In this document: in pieces, positions 52,268 through 60,633 of the stretch
How the letters are laid out: every line of letters starts with the position of its first letter
Position numbering within the stretch: position 1 is the stretch's first letter
Assembly: GCF_018919205.1 (NCBI RefSeq)
Contig: NZ_JAHLQN010000001.1
Location: 3,092,308 to 3,156,307, forward strand
Direction of reading: 5' to 3'
Origin: Dysosmobacter acutus
GTDB taxonomy: Bacteria; Bacillota; Clostridia; Oscillospirales; Oscillospiraceae
DNA: 64,000 nt
Program-made: the position numbers and the translations under genes
The notes under the pieces: generated by a model
Database searches by the model: none
Told to the model about the DNA's origin: nothing
What the model saw: the letters and a program-made list of their open reading frames with translations, nothing else

Positions 52268-52672
52268 ATGGGCCTTTTAGACACGATGAAGAAAGTCGCG
52301 GAGAACACCAACGCCGCCGGCGCGCCGACGGCCTGGTTCTTCGGGAAGGTGACGAAGACGTCGCCCCTGACGATCCGCGTGGATAACCGCTTCGACATAT
52401 CCGGCGAAGCGATCGTCGTTCCGAAGGAACTTCAGGCCGGCTACTATCCAACGCACTACCACACCGGCATGAAGGGCGGCCCTTCCACCGAAGAGAAGGG
52501 CGGCGGGAGCGGCGAAGCGGCCTTCGCTTCCCATTCCTACGTCCTGAAGAACAACTACCAAACCAACACCGACAAAACGTCGGAATACTATTACGGACTG
52601 GCCGTCGGCGACAAGGTGATCCTTCTTCGAAACCAGGGCGGACAGGCCTTTCTTGTCCTGGGGAGGGTATGA
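52268..52672 (+). CDS. Base-plate spike/adaptor protein (XkdR, DUF2577 type)
   Basis: 134 residues: 'GKVTKTSPLTIRVDNRFDI' and the end 'VGDKVILLRNQGGQAFLVLGRV' (in part) match DUF2577, an OB-fold base-plate protein. Tightly packed with neighbours. Confidence 0.88.
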   Translation: MGLLDTMKKVAENTNAAGAPTAWFFGKVTKTSPLTIRVDNRFDISGEAIVVPKELQAGYYPTHYHTGMKGGPSTEEKGGGSGEAAFASHSYVLKNNYQTNTDKTSEYYYGLAVGDKVILLRNQGGQAFLVLGRV

Positions 52673-52675
52673 CCT

Positions 52676-53101
52676 ATGATTCCAAACGCGACCACCGTGA
52701 AGATCGGCGAAGACCTGGAAGTCCAGACCGCCGCCGAAGCCCCTTCGCGGACCTACAAGATCGACTTCGGCGCCGGCCGTGTCGGCGGCTTCTGCGATGA
52801 AACGGAAGCCATGAAGCAAGCGATCTATAAAATCCTTCAGACGGAGCGGTTCGCCTACCTGATCTATTCCTGGAACTATGGAATTGAACTGGACGCAGTC
52901 GTCGGAAAAAGCTATCAGGTGTTTGAAAGTGAAATCAAGCGCGTGATCACCGAAGCCCTTCTGGCAGACAGCCGGATCACCGACGTCACCGACTTCGAAG
53001 TCACCCAGATCGACAAGCGGACGGCGTCCGTGAAGTTCACCGCCGAAACCATCTTCGGCGAAATCCCTATCGAAAGAGAGGTCGGCGACAATGCTGTATG
53101 A
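52676..53101 (+). CDS. Base-plate wedge protein (XkdS, DUF2634 type)
   Basis: 141 residues; 'ETEAMKQAIYKILQTERFAYLIYSWNYGIEL' (in part) is the DUF2634 signature, a gp25-like wedge subunit. It overlaps the next gene by 11 bases. Confidence 0.9.
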   Translation: MIPNATTVKIGEDLEVQTAAEAPSRTYKIDFGAGRVGGFCDETEAMKQAIYKILQTERFAYLIYSWNYGIELDAVVGKSYQVFESEIKRVITEALLADSRITDVTDFEVTQIDKRTASVKFTAETIFGEIPIEREVGDNAV

Positions 53102-54173
53102 GAACATGACCTTCGAAAACATCATGGACCGGTGCCTTTCCCGCGTGGCCGCGTCCATCGACAAGCGGGAAGGTTCGGTCGTCTACGACGCGATCGCGCC
53201 GGCGGCCGCCGAACTGGCGATCATGTATATCGAACTTGCCTATCTTCTGGACCGTGCCTTCCCCGATACGGAGGAAGGCGACGACCTGACCCTGAAGTGT
53301 CAGGAACGAAGCGTCTTCCGAACGCCGGCCACGGCCGCGGTCCGGAAGGGCTACTTCGAGGACGGGGACGGCGGGGCGATGGACGTCCCGATCGGTTCCC
53401 GCTATTCCGGCGACGCCCTGAACTACGTCGTGACAGAGAAGATCGCCACCGGCCAGTTCAAACTTCTGTGTGAAACGGCCGGAGCCGCCGGCAACCAGTA
53501 CCAGGGGAACCTTTTCCCGATCGACTATGTGGAAGGCCTGGGCGCGGCGCGTCTGGCCGACATTCTGATCAACGGCGAAGACGAAGAGAGCGACGCCGAC
53601 CTTCTGGCCCGATACAAGGAAAGCCTGGAATCCCAGGCATACGGCGGCAATATCGCCGACTACCGGACGAAGGTCGAACTGCTTCATGGCGTGGGCGCCG
53701 TGAAGGTGTTCCCTGTCTGGAACGGCGGCGGGACCGTGAAGATCGTCTTCGTGAACAGCGACTGGGGCGTCCCGTCTTCGACCCTGGTCGACACCGTCCA
53801 GACCGCCGTCGACCCCACCCAGAACCAGGGCGAAGGCGTCGGGATCGCGCCGATCGGCCATGTCGTCACCGTCGTCGGCGTCACCGGAACGGCGATCAGC
53901 GTGTCCTTCAAGCTGACCTTCGCCACCGGCTACACCTGGGACACCGTGAAGACCGCCGTCACGAAGGCGATCCAGGACTACTTCGTGGCCCTGGCGAAAG
54001 ACTGGGCGAACCAGTCGGGGATCACCGTCCGCGTGTCCCAGGTGGAAACGAAGGTCCTGTCCGTGGACGGCGTGATCGACATCACGGGGACGACGATCAA
54101 CGGCGGAACCCAGAATATCGTCCTGGCGTCCGACGCGATCCCCGTCATGGGAGGGATCACGAATGAAACTTAA
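53091..54173 (+). CDS. Base-plate J-like protein (XkdT type)
   Basis: 360 residues; N-terminal 'IMDRCLSRVAASIDKREGSVVYDAIAPAAAEL' (in part) and 'VFPVWNGGGTVKIVFVNSDW' (in part) mark gp47/J proteins that form the base-plate rim. It overlaps the next gene by 11 bases. Confidence 0.94.
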   Translation: MLYENMTFENIMDRCLSRVAASIDKREGSVVYDAIAPAAAELAIMYIELAYLLDRAFPDTEEGDDLTLKCQERSVFRTPATAAVRKGYFEDGDGGAMDVPIGSRYSGDALNYVVTEKIATGQFKLLCETAGAAGNQYQGNLFPIDYVEGLGAARLADILINGEDEESDADLLARYKESLESQAYGGNIADYRTKVELLHGVGAVKVFPVWNGGGTVKIVFVNSDWGVPSSTLVDTVQTAVDPTQNQGEGVGIAPIGHVVTVVGVTGTAISVSFKLTFATGYTWDTVKTAVTKAIQDYFVALAKDWANQSGITVRVSQVETKVLSVDGVIDITGTTINGGTQNIVLASDAIPVMGGITNET

Positions 54174-54690
54174 AGACTACTGGCCGCGCTGTCTTCAGGA
54201 CTTGGTCGAGTTCCAGCGGATCGCCAACGCGGAACAGCCGGAGTTCGAAACGGCCCTGGACGACGTCAGGACGGCCGCTGACGACTTCTTCCTGGCGACC
54301 CTATCCGAATATGGGTGTCAACGCTGGGAAGCTATCATGGGCCTTCACGCGGCCGACGGGGACACCCTGGAAGCGCGCCGCGAACGGATTCTGATCAAAT
54401 ACCTTGACCAGCTTCCCTATACATACAGGACCCTTCTGAAGTACCTGAAGACCATCACGGACGACTTCACCGTCACCCTGGACGAAAACGCCTATGACCT
54501 GTTCATTCGAATCCGCCTGGAAGGCTATTCCCAGCGGGACGCCCTGATCGCCACCCTGGGCCAGATGATCCCCGCGAACCTGGTCCTTCGGCTGAAGGCG
54601 GACATTCCCCAGGCGGACGAACCGGCCCAGACGGCGGCCTGTTCCGCTATGGTCACGATGAACCGGCACGTCTACACACCGGCCACATAA
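54163..54690 (+). CDS. Base-plate/tail protein (YmfQ, DUF2313 type)
   Basis: 175 residues; 'DLVEFQRIANAEQPEFETALDDVRTAADDFF' (in part) and 'GCQRWEAIMGLHA' match the YmfQ family. It links wedge to fibres. Confidence 0.88.
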   Translation: MKLKDYWPRCLQDLVEFQRIANAEQPEFETALDDVRTAADDFFLATLSEYGCQRWEAIMGLHAADGDTLEARRERILIKYLDQLPYTYRTLLKYLKTITDDFTVTLDENAYDLFIRIRLEGYSQRDALIATLGQMIPANLVLRLKADIPQADEPAQTAACSAMVTMNRHVYTPAT

Positions 54691-54703
54691 GGAGGAAAAC
54701 CAC

Positions 54704-55450
54704 ATGGCAAGATTTAAGTCTATCGTCACGGACGCCGGAGCGGCGGCCCTGACTGCCCTGATCGCGGCCGGAAAGCCGCTGATCCTGACCCGCGCGGCGG
54801 CCGGAAGCGGCGTCGCCACCGTCAGCCCGAACACCCTGGCGGACCTGGTGACGCCGGAGAACGTCGCCGTGAGCCTGGGCGAAAAGGACCTGGTCGAGGG
54901 CGACCCCGCGATCATGCGAATCCCCGTCCAGGTGACGAACGAAGCCCTGGACGCCCCTGTCTGGATCAGGGAAGTCTCCGTCTACGGGAACACCATCGAC
55001 AACACGGAAGTCATGTTCTGCTATGGCTGGCTGGACGGCGACGACAGCGACAACGTCCTTCCGGCGACGTCCTTCGAGGAAGACGCCGACACCGTCCATA
55101 TCCACGACCTGGCCGTCTTCGTGACGAACCAGGAAGCCGCGTCCGTGTCCGTACAGGTGGCCCCTGGTTCCTATGTCACCCGTGAGCAAATGACCACCTA
55201 CGCGGCGCCCCTGGTCCACACCCAGGGCGCGGACACCGTCACCGAAACCACCGGAGAGAACACGGAACAGGTCCAGCGCCGCCAGGACAGCGACATCGAA
55301 GCGATCAAGGAGCAGTTGAACACCGGCTTCACCGGAACCACCGTGACCCACACCTTCGCCCCCGCGCAGCTTTCCTACTGGAAGGGCTATGACGGGACCG
55401 GAGTTCCCGAAGGGATTCTGGACCAGACAAGGAACCGCCTGTATCTGTGA
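54704..55450 (+). CDS. Tail-collar/fibre protein
   Basis: 248 residues. The first 150 residues ('MARFKSIVTDAGAAALTALI', 'WIREVSVYGNTIDNTEVMFCYGW') fit the N-terminal attachment domain of phage fibres. The C-terminal part is short and helical ('RRQDSDIEAIKEQLNTGF'), so it is more an adaptor than a receptor binder; receptor contact is probably made by the DGR-varied protein. Confidence 0.82.
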   Translation: MARFKSIVTDAGAAALTALIAAGKPLILTRAAAGSGVATVSPNTLADLVTPENVAVSLGEKDLVEGDPAIMRIPVQVTNEALDAPVWIREVSVYGNTIDNTEVMFCYGWLDGDDSDNVLPATSFEEDADTVHIHDLAVFVTNQEAASVSVQVAPGSYVTREQMTTYAAPLVHTQGADTVTETTGENTEQVQRRQDSDIEAIKEQLNTGFTGTTVTHTFAPAQLSYWKGYDGTGVPEGILDQTRNRLYL

Positions 55451-55713
55451 CCAGGATCGCCGCCACGCCGTCGGAAACCTCTTGCCTTATATCGAACCTG
55501 TTCACGGAACTTCGTCCCGTGTGCGGCTTCTGTGAGGGCGACAGCGTGGTTCTTTGCGGCATGACCTACGCCGGCACGGAAGAAGCCGTGGTCCTTCGGG
55601 ACTACGGCTTCGACTTTACCGGCGACGCCGCTGTGGTCGAGAATATCCGGAATCGAAGGTGTATCAATGGGATCGCGAAGAAACTACCAGCGGAGCCAGC
55701 CCAGCAAGGGTGA
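55447..55713 (+). CDS. Small phage protein of unknown function
   Basis: 88 residues from a GTG that overlaps the fibre stop codon. It contains four cysteines and 'YAGTEEAVVLRDYGFDFTGD'. It overlaps the Avd-like gene by 47 bases. Coupling to the fibre gene suggests a tail role; no family recognised. Confidence 0.55.
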   Translation: MTRIAATPSETSCLISNLFTELRPVCGFCEGDSVVLCGMTYAGTEEAVVLRDYGFDFTGDAAVVENIRNRRCINGIAKKLPAEPAQQG

Positions 55714-56125
55714 AAGTCCGCTTCATATACTGCCCGTTGCGGACAAAATGATCGGCTTCACCTTGTCGACGACCGACAACCCGAAGCGTTTTCCGAAGAA
55801 GATCAGATTTTCCGTGACGAATAAAATCCAGGGCCACGCCCTGGCGATCTATGACTACCTGGTCGAAGCGAACGAAATCTTCCCCATAATGGACGACCAG
55901 GACAAGGCCGACCGCCTGAAACTTCAGCGCGCCGTGCTGACGGAGTGCAAGAAACTTTTGCACATGATCCAGCTTTCGAAGGACCGCGGCTATATCGACA
56001 GCGGGACCTTCGACTACTGGACGAAGCTGACGGTCGACGTGAAATGTATGACCGCCAAATGGTACGACGCCGAACGGAAGACGGGAATCCCCGTCGAGCC
56101 GGCCGGCCCGATCCCTGAAGGCTGA
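55667..56125 (+). CDS. DGR accessory variability determinant (Avd-like)
   Basis: 152 residues; a later ATG at 55748 is also possible. 'RFPKKIRFSVTNKIQGHALAIYDYLVEANEI' (in part) and 'LHMIQLSKDRGYIDSGTFDYWTKL' (in part) match the four-helix-bundle Avd family that binds DGR reverse transcriptase and template RNA. The basic N-terminus fits nucleic-acid binding. It lies directly upstream of the template repeat, as in the Bordetella phage DGR. Confidence 0.85.
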   Translation: MGSRRNYQRSQPSKGESPLHILPVADKMIGFTLSTTDNPKRFPKKIRFSVTNKIQGHALAIYDYLVEANEIFPIMDDQDKADRLKLQRAVLTECKKLLHMIQLSKDRGYIDSGTFDYWTKLTVDVKCMTAKWYDAERKTGIPVEPAGPIPEG

Positions 56126-56152
56126 TCATAAATCATTAGGGAACGATCTGTC

Positions 56153-56257
56153 ACCCCGAACGCCGGCAACGCGAACAACGCGCGCAATGTCAACACGGAC
56201 GGCAGTCTGAACAACAACAACGCGTACAACGGCAACAACGGCGTCCGGCCGGATTTG
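56153..56257 (+). repeat. DGR template repeat (TR)
   Basis: 105 bases of non-coding DNA rich in AAC triplets (32 adenines). It aligns without gaps to VR1 (58140-58244) and VR2 (32797-32900). The 3' part GGCGTCCGGCCGG is identical in all three and probably corresponds to the initiation segment of mutagenic homing. Confidence 0.95.
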
Positions 56258-56328
56258 GTGGAAAACGGGACTGATTAGGGCGGAAAGCCTGAAAACAGAG
56301 TATCACCAACAAAGGAGATCGTTTCCTT

Positions 56329-56354
56329 CCGAAGGGCCGCGACAGTCCCTTCGG
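56329..56354 (+). ncRNA. Hairpin in the TR-RT spacer, probable part of DGR RNA
   Basis: CCGAAGGG pairs exactly with CCCTTCGG around a ten-base loop. It lies 72 bases after the TR in the spacer that, in studied DGRs, is part of the RNA needed for cDNA priming. Confidence 0.5.
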
Positions 56355-56428
56355 TAAATACATGATTGACGACGAAAGGCCTTCAACAGCGACGGCCGGA
56401 CTATCAGCGTCAAGGAGGATTTTTCTTT

Positions 56429-57703
56429 ATGAAGGATCAGGGAACGCCCGCCCATGACTTCGCGTCCGTGACGGACTTCAACAATTTATATCAATCGTTT
56501 ACAGAAGCGCGCAAAGGGAAACGGTGGAAGTATTCCGTGTGCAAGTATGAAGCGAACGTCCTGGAAAACCTTCTGTTCATTCAGGTCATGCTTCAGCGCC
56601 ACAAATACCGCCTGTCCCCGTACAACTGCTTCTTCGTGCATGAACCGAAAGAACGGCTGATCATGTATAACAGCTTCCGCGACAAGATCGTTCAGCATTG
56701 TTTATGTGAACAGGTCCTTGAACCGCTTCTTTCGAAGACATTCATCTATGACAACTACGCGAGTCAGAAGGGCAAAGGGACCCACTTCGGACTTGACCGA
56801 CTGAAGGCGTTCATGGCGGCCTACTACCGCAAGAACGGCGCCGGCGGCTGGGTGCTGAAGTGCGACGTCCGCAAGTATTTCTATCGGATCAATCACGACG
56901 TTCTGAAGACCCAGCTTCGCCGGCTGATCAAGGACCGCGACGTCCTGTGGCTTCTGGACATGATCATCGACTCCACGGAGGGACCAGGGATTCCGATCGG
57001 GAACCACACTTCACAATGGTTCGCGATCCTCTACCTGTCCGACATGGACCACATGATCAAGGAACGTCTGGGAATCAAGTATTATGGCCGCTACATGGAC
57101 GACTTCTATTTGATACATGAGGACAGGGCCTATTTGCAGTTCTGCCTTGAAGAAATCCGCCGGTTCCTGGTCCCCCTGGGCCTGGAACTGAACCAGAAGA
57201 CGGCCATATTCCCGTTATCCCAGGGGATCGACTTCCTGGGCTTTCGGACCTACCTGACGGACAGCGGAAAGGTCGTCCGGAAGGTACGCCGTGAGAGCAA
57301 GAACCGGATCAGGCGGAAGATCACGAAGTTCCGCCACCTGGTAGACGAAGGCCGTGTCGACTTCGACACGGTCCTTCAGTCTTATAATTCCTGGACCGGC
57401 CACGCCGAACACGGCAACAGTTATCACCTGATCAGCGAGATCGACGACCTGTTCTTCAACCTGTTCAGGAAAGAAATGGAGGGAAAACCCTATGGCGAAA
57501 TCTCTATCCGCTTTGCCCGTTGGAAGCGTCGTCAAGTCGGCGAACACAAAGTACAACGGACAGGCGATCAGGTGGATCGTCGGCACACAGGACACGTCCC
57601 AGGGCCGAACGGGCCTGGTGACGGAAAAGATGATCAGCCTGAAATGCTTCGACGCGAAGGAGTCCGGCAACAGCAACAGCGACCGCCGGAACTACGGCAA
57701 TAA
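56429..57703 (+). CDS. DGR reverse transcriptase
   Basis: 424 residues from the ATG with GGAGG upstream. The first catalytic Asp is in 'KCDVRKYF' (Asp146), the DGR-type motif IGNHTSQ lies at 190-196 and the YMDD box at 222-225. Thumb-like helices follow. It copies TR RNA with errors opposite adenine. The last 70 residues (from about 355) are encoded over the start of the target gene in another frame and look like random Arg/Pro/Gln-rich sequence, so the functional enzyme probably ends near residue 354. Confidence 0.95.
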   Translation: MKDQGTPAHDFASVTDFNNLYQSFTEARKGKRWKYSVCKYEANVLENLLFIQVMLQRHKYRLSPYNCFFVHEPKERLIMYNSFRDKIVQHCLCEQVLEPLLSKTFIYDNYASQKGKGTHFGLDRLKAFMAAYYRKNGAGGWVLKCDVRKYFYRINHDVLKTQLRRLIKDRDVLWLLDMIIDSTEGPGIPIGNHTSQWFAILYLSDMDHMIKERLGIKYYGRYMDDFYLIHEDRAYLQFCLEEIRRFLVPLGLELNQKTAIFPLSQGIDFLGFRTYLTDSGKVVRKVRRESKNRIRRKITKFRHLVDEGRVDFDTVLQSYNSWTGHAEHGNSYHLISEIDDLFFNLFRKEMEGKPYGEISIRFARWKRRQVGEHKVQRTGDQVDRRHTGHVPGPNGPGDGKDDQPEMLRREGVRQQQQRPPELRQ

Positions 57704-59198
57704 CCGTTATTCCGTTTCGAACATCGACCAGTGGCTGAACAGCGCGGCTTCCGCCTGGTATTCCGCCCAGCACAGCGCCGACGCCCCGCCCACGTCCGCC
57801 AACTGCTGGAACAACTACAACCCCTACGACAGCGAAGCCGGCTTCCTGGCAAACTTCGAAGCCGACTTCAGAAACGCGATCCTGGATTCCACGATCCGCG
57901 TCGCGAAGAACACCGTCACCGACGGCGGCGGCTACGAAGACATCGTTCGGAAGGTCTTTCTGCTGTCGAACACCGAAGTCGGCCTGTCCAACGAAAACAG
58001 CGTGGCCGAAGGGACCCTGTGGTCCTACTTCAATTCCGCGTCGCGCCGCCAGTGCTACCCCACGGCGGAAGCCGTCAGCAAGTCCACCTACACCAATTCC
58101 GGCCTGTCCGCTTCTCAATATTGGTGGTGGTGGTTAAGAACCCCGTTCGCCGGCTACGCGGGCGACGCGCGCTTTGTCAACACGGTCGGCAGTCTGAACT
58201 ACAACATCGCGTACAACGGCTACCGCGGCGTCCGGCCGGCTTTGTATTTGGCATCTTCGAATCTGGTATCCGATACAACCGACACAGACGGCGCTTATAT
58301 CCTTCTGTGGAACCAGCCGCCCACAGCCCCGTCTTCCATTACCTACGGCACCCCCCAGGCGGGACAGAACCTGACCCTGTCGACCGGCGGATCGACCGAT
58401 CCGGAGGGCGACGCCATTTCCTACGTCTGGGAACGGAAGGTGGATTCCGGCGTCTGGACCCAGATCGGGATCACCACCGCGAAGACGATCCAGGACACGG
58501 TCCCGTCCAGCGGAACAACCTACTACGCGCGCGTGAAGGCCGTTGACGCGGTCGGGAATGAATCGGCGTATTGCACCGGTTCCGGAAAGGCCATTTCCTA
58601 CAACACCCCGCCCGTGATCAGCGGTTCCGACCAGAACATGGGCGCGAAGACAGACCCCTTCACCTACAAATACACCGTCACCGACGCCCAGTCCGCCACC
58701 CAGGCCCTGACCGTGACGGAAACCCTGACCAACGGCGCCGAAACGATCACCCTTCGCACCTACACGGCCATGGCCGGCGCCCAGAACACCGCCGACCTGT
58801 CGTCCGTCTGGATCAGGTTGATCGCGGGGACCCACGTCCTGAAGATCACCGCGTCCGACGGTGCCGGCGGAACGGCTGTCCGGAACATCACCTTTAGCCG
58901 AACCGTCACCAGGATCGCCGCGGCCCGCGCCTTCAACACCGACGCGAAGGTCACGAAGGTCTTCGTTTCCCTGTACCCGTCCGACCGTCCGGCCGGTTCC
59001 ACGCTCCACCTGGAAGTGACGAACAACCCGTTCGACACGAACCCCGTCTGGGAGGACATCACGGAGAAGGCGAACCGCCTGGTCCACACCTTCGCGAACA
59101 GCACCGTCGCAAATGGCTATGGCCTGGGCTATCGGTTCTATCTGCTGAAGGGAACGGAGGAAATCGAGATCACCCAGGCGACGATCCGTTTCGCCTGA
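57492..59198 (+). CDS. DGR target protein 1: DUF6273-type variable adhesin
   Basis: 568 residues, with GGAGGG upstream of its ATG inside the reverse transcriptase gene. Residues about 1-255 form a DUF6273-type domain ending with 'WWWWLRTPFAG' and 'YRGVRPALYL'; the variable segment is codons 217-251. Residues about 270-480 are Ig/fibronectin-like repeats ('PPTAPSSITYGTPQAGQNL', 'NTPPVISGSDQNMG'), and the last 100 are a fibre-type beta domain. It is likely a tail-tip receptor binder diversified by the DGR. Confidence 0.93.
   Translation: MAKSLSALPVGSVVKSANTKYNGQAIRWIVGTQDTSQGRTGLVTEKMISLKCFDAKESGNSNSDRRNYGNNRYSVSNIDQWLNSAASAWYSAQHSADAPPTSANCWNNYNPYDSEAGFLANFEADFRNAILDSTIRVAKNTVTDGGGYEDIVRKVFLLSNTEVGLSNENSVAEGTLWSYFNSASRRQCYPTAEAVSKSTYTNSGLSASQYWWWWLRTPFAGYAGDARFVNTVGSLNYNIAYNGYRGVRPALYLASSNLVSDTTDTDGAYILLWNQPPTAPSSITYGTPQAGQNLTLSTGGSTDPEGDAISYVWERKVDSGVWTQIGITTAKTIQDTVPSSGTTYYARVKAVDAVGNESAYCTGSGKAISYNTPPVISGSDQNMGAKTDPFTYKYTVTDAQSATQALTVTETLTNGAETITLRTYTAMAGAQNTADLSSVWIRLIAGTHVLKITASDGAGGTAVRNITFSRTVTRIAAARAFNTDAKVTKVFVSLYPSDRPAGSTLHLEVTNNPFDTNPVWEDITEKANRLVHTFANSTVANGYGLGYRFYLLKGTEEIEITQATIRFA
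58140..58244 (+). repeat. DGR variable repeat 1 (VR1)
   Basis: Ungapped alignment to the template shows 15 substitutions, all at template A (to T, G or C), and none at C, G or T. It encodes the surface-loop segment of the adhesin. Confidence 0.95.
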
Positions 59199-59216
59199 TG
59201 AAAGGAGGGAAGCAAA

Positions 59217-59687
59217 ATGTCTTTCAACTCGCACGACTGCGAAACCGTCAGCATGAAGGAAGCCCAGGAACAGGAAAAGAACAACCCCGTCACCCAGATC
59301 GCGGCGGCGTCCATCGCCTTCGTGGTCCTGGCGGAGGGCGGCCAGATCGACGACGTCACCGCCACGGAGAACGTCGAGCAGTTCGCCCCCTGGGCCTACC
59401 CGATCGCCTACAAAAAGGGCAATATCCGCCGCTACGGTTCCGACCTGTACCGGTGCAACCAGGACCACACTTCGCAAGCCGACTGGACCCCCGCGGCCGC
59501 CGCGTCCCTGTGGTCGAAGATCGGCGACCCGACGGAGGAATGGCCGGAATGGTCCCAGCCGGTCGGCGCCCATGACGCCTATAACGCCGGCGCGAAGGTG
59601 TCCCATAACGGGAAGCACTGGACGTCCGACGTCGCGTCGAACGTCTGGGAACCTGGCGTCTACGGTTGGACGGAGGTGACGGCATGA
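59217..59687 (+). CDS. Carbohydrate-binding (CBM5/12-like) virion protein
   Basis: 156 residues. Two Trp/Tyr-rich modules: 'YRCNQDHTSQADWTPAAAASLW' (in part) and 'VSHNGKHWTSDVASNVWEPG' (in part) resemble chitin-binding type 3 modules. It follows the adhesin gene, so it may help surface binding or be a fibre part. Confidence 0.8.
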   Translation: MSFNSHDCETVSMKEAQEQEKNNPVTQIAAASIAFVVLAEGGQIDDVTATENVEQFAPWAYPIAYKKGNIRRYGSDLYRCNQDHTSQADWTPAAAASLWSKIGDPTEEWPEWSQPVGAHDAYNAGAKVSHNGKHWTSDVASNVWEPGVYGWTEVTA

Positions 59688-59923
59688 CCGAAGGGATCAT
59701 CATCGCCGTTCTTTCTATGGTCGGCACGTTGGCCGGTGCCTACCTGGCGAACCGGAAAAGTTCCGCCCTGATTGCCTATCGCCTGGATAAGCTGGAAGAG
59801 AAGGTCGACAAGCATAATTCTGTGATCGAACGGACCTTCAAGCTGGAAGAACAGGCCGCCCTTATCGAAGAGCGGATCAAGGTCGCGAACCACCGGATCG
59901 AAGACCTTGAAAAGGCACAGTAA
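59684..59923 (+). CDS. Small membrane protein with coiled coil (holin-associated type)
   Basis: 79 residues from the ATG after GGAGGTG. One N-terminal membrane helix, then a charged coiled coil (about 35-79). Such proteins accompany holins in Firmicute phages (XhlA-like role, reversed layout). Confidence 0.7.
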   Translation: MTEGIIIAVLSMVGTLAGAYLANRKSSALIAYRLDKLEEKVDKHNSVIERTFKLEEQAALIEERIKVANHRIEDLEKAQ

Positions 59924-60164
59924 ACCCCGCCGCGAGTTCTCCAAAATCATCGTTTGCACCGTGGGGGCCGTCACGATCGCCGTGACGGTCTTCACCTGTG
60001 TCATGGTGTGGAGAACCAGCAACACGGAAGCCCTGGCGTACCTGATACCGGCCATCTTCGGGGAAGCCGCCACGGCGACCGGATTCTATTACAGCAAGGC
60101 AAAAACTGAAAACAGGATCAAACTTCGCCGGCAATACGGCGACCTGGTCGACAAGGAGGAATGA
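59907..60164 (+). CDS. Small membrane protein, holin candidate
   Basis: 85 residues from TTG. Basic start, a membrane helix (about 12-32) and a second, weaker one (about 42-62), charged end. Position in the lysis cassette suggests a holin component. Confidence 0.6.
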   Translation: MKRHSKPRREFSKIIVCTVGAVTIAVTVFTCVMVWRTSNTEALAYLIPAIFGEAATATGFYYSKAKTENRIKLRRQYGDLVDKEE

Positions 60165-60168
60165 ACCC

Positions 60169-60633
60169 ATGTTTGAAATCATCATCGGAAACCTGATCAA
60201 GATCGGCTATGCTATGGCGATCTTCCTGTGTGCCTACCTGGCGAACGTCGTGTTCTCCCTGTGGTACAACATCAAGATCAACTGTGAACCCTTCAGCCGC
60301 GAAAAGCTGGCGACCGGCGGCCTGAAGGCGCTGACGTTCATCGTCGGACTGACCCTTCTGTGTATCGCGATCACCACCCTTCCGATCTTCGCGACGGAAG
60401 TCGGCTGGACGATTCCTGACGAATACGCGGAACTGTTCGCCGATTTGATCATCGTCGGCGCGGTCCTTCTGGTCGCCTGTAAGTATATCAAGGAAGCCTT
60501 CACAAAGTTCGTCGCGATCCTGAACACGCCGGCGGACACCGTACCCGCAAAGGAGGAAAAAGAGCATGAGCAACAGCCCGTTAGTGACGTATTCCAGGAT
60601 CAGCCCGAACCGGACCAGCCCCAGGAATCATAA
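60169..60633 (+). CDS. Membrane protein, holin candidate
   Basis: 154 residues with about four membrane helices (about 5-30, 50-75, 85-105) and a long acidic, Gln/Pro-rich tail. It overlaps the amidase gene by 68 bases. Probably the holin or a phage membrane accessory. Confidence 0.65.
   Translation: MFEIIIGNLIKIGYAMAIFLCAYLANVVFSLWYNIKINCEPFSREKLATGGLKALTFIVGLTLLCIAITTLPIFATEVGWTIPDEYAELFADLIIVGAVLLVACKYIKEAFTKFVAILNTPADTVPAKEEKEHEQQPVSDVFQDQPEPDQPQES

Noticed and set aside
56126..56428. A coding function for the template region
   Set aside because: No start with a ribosome site fits, and the segment aligns to variable repeats as a DGR template.
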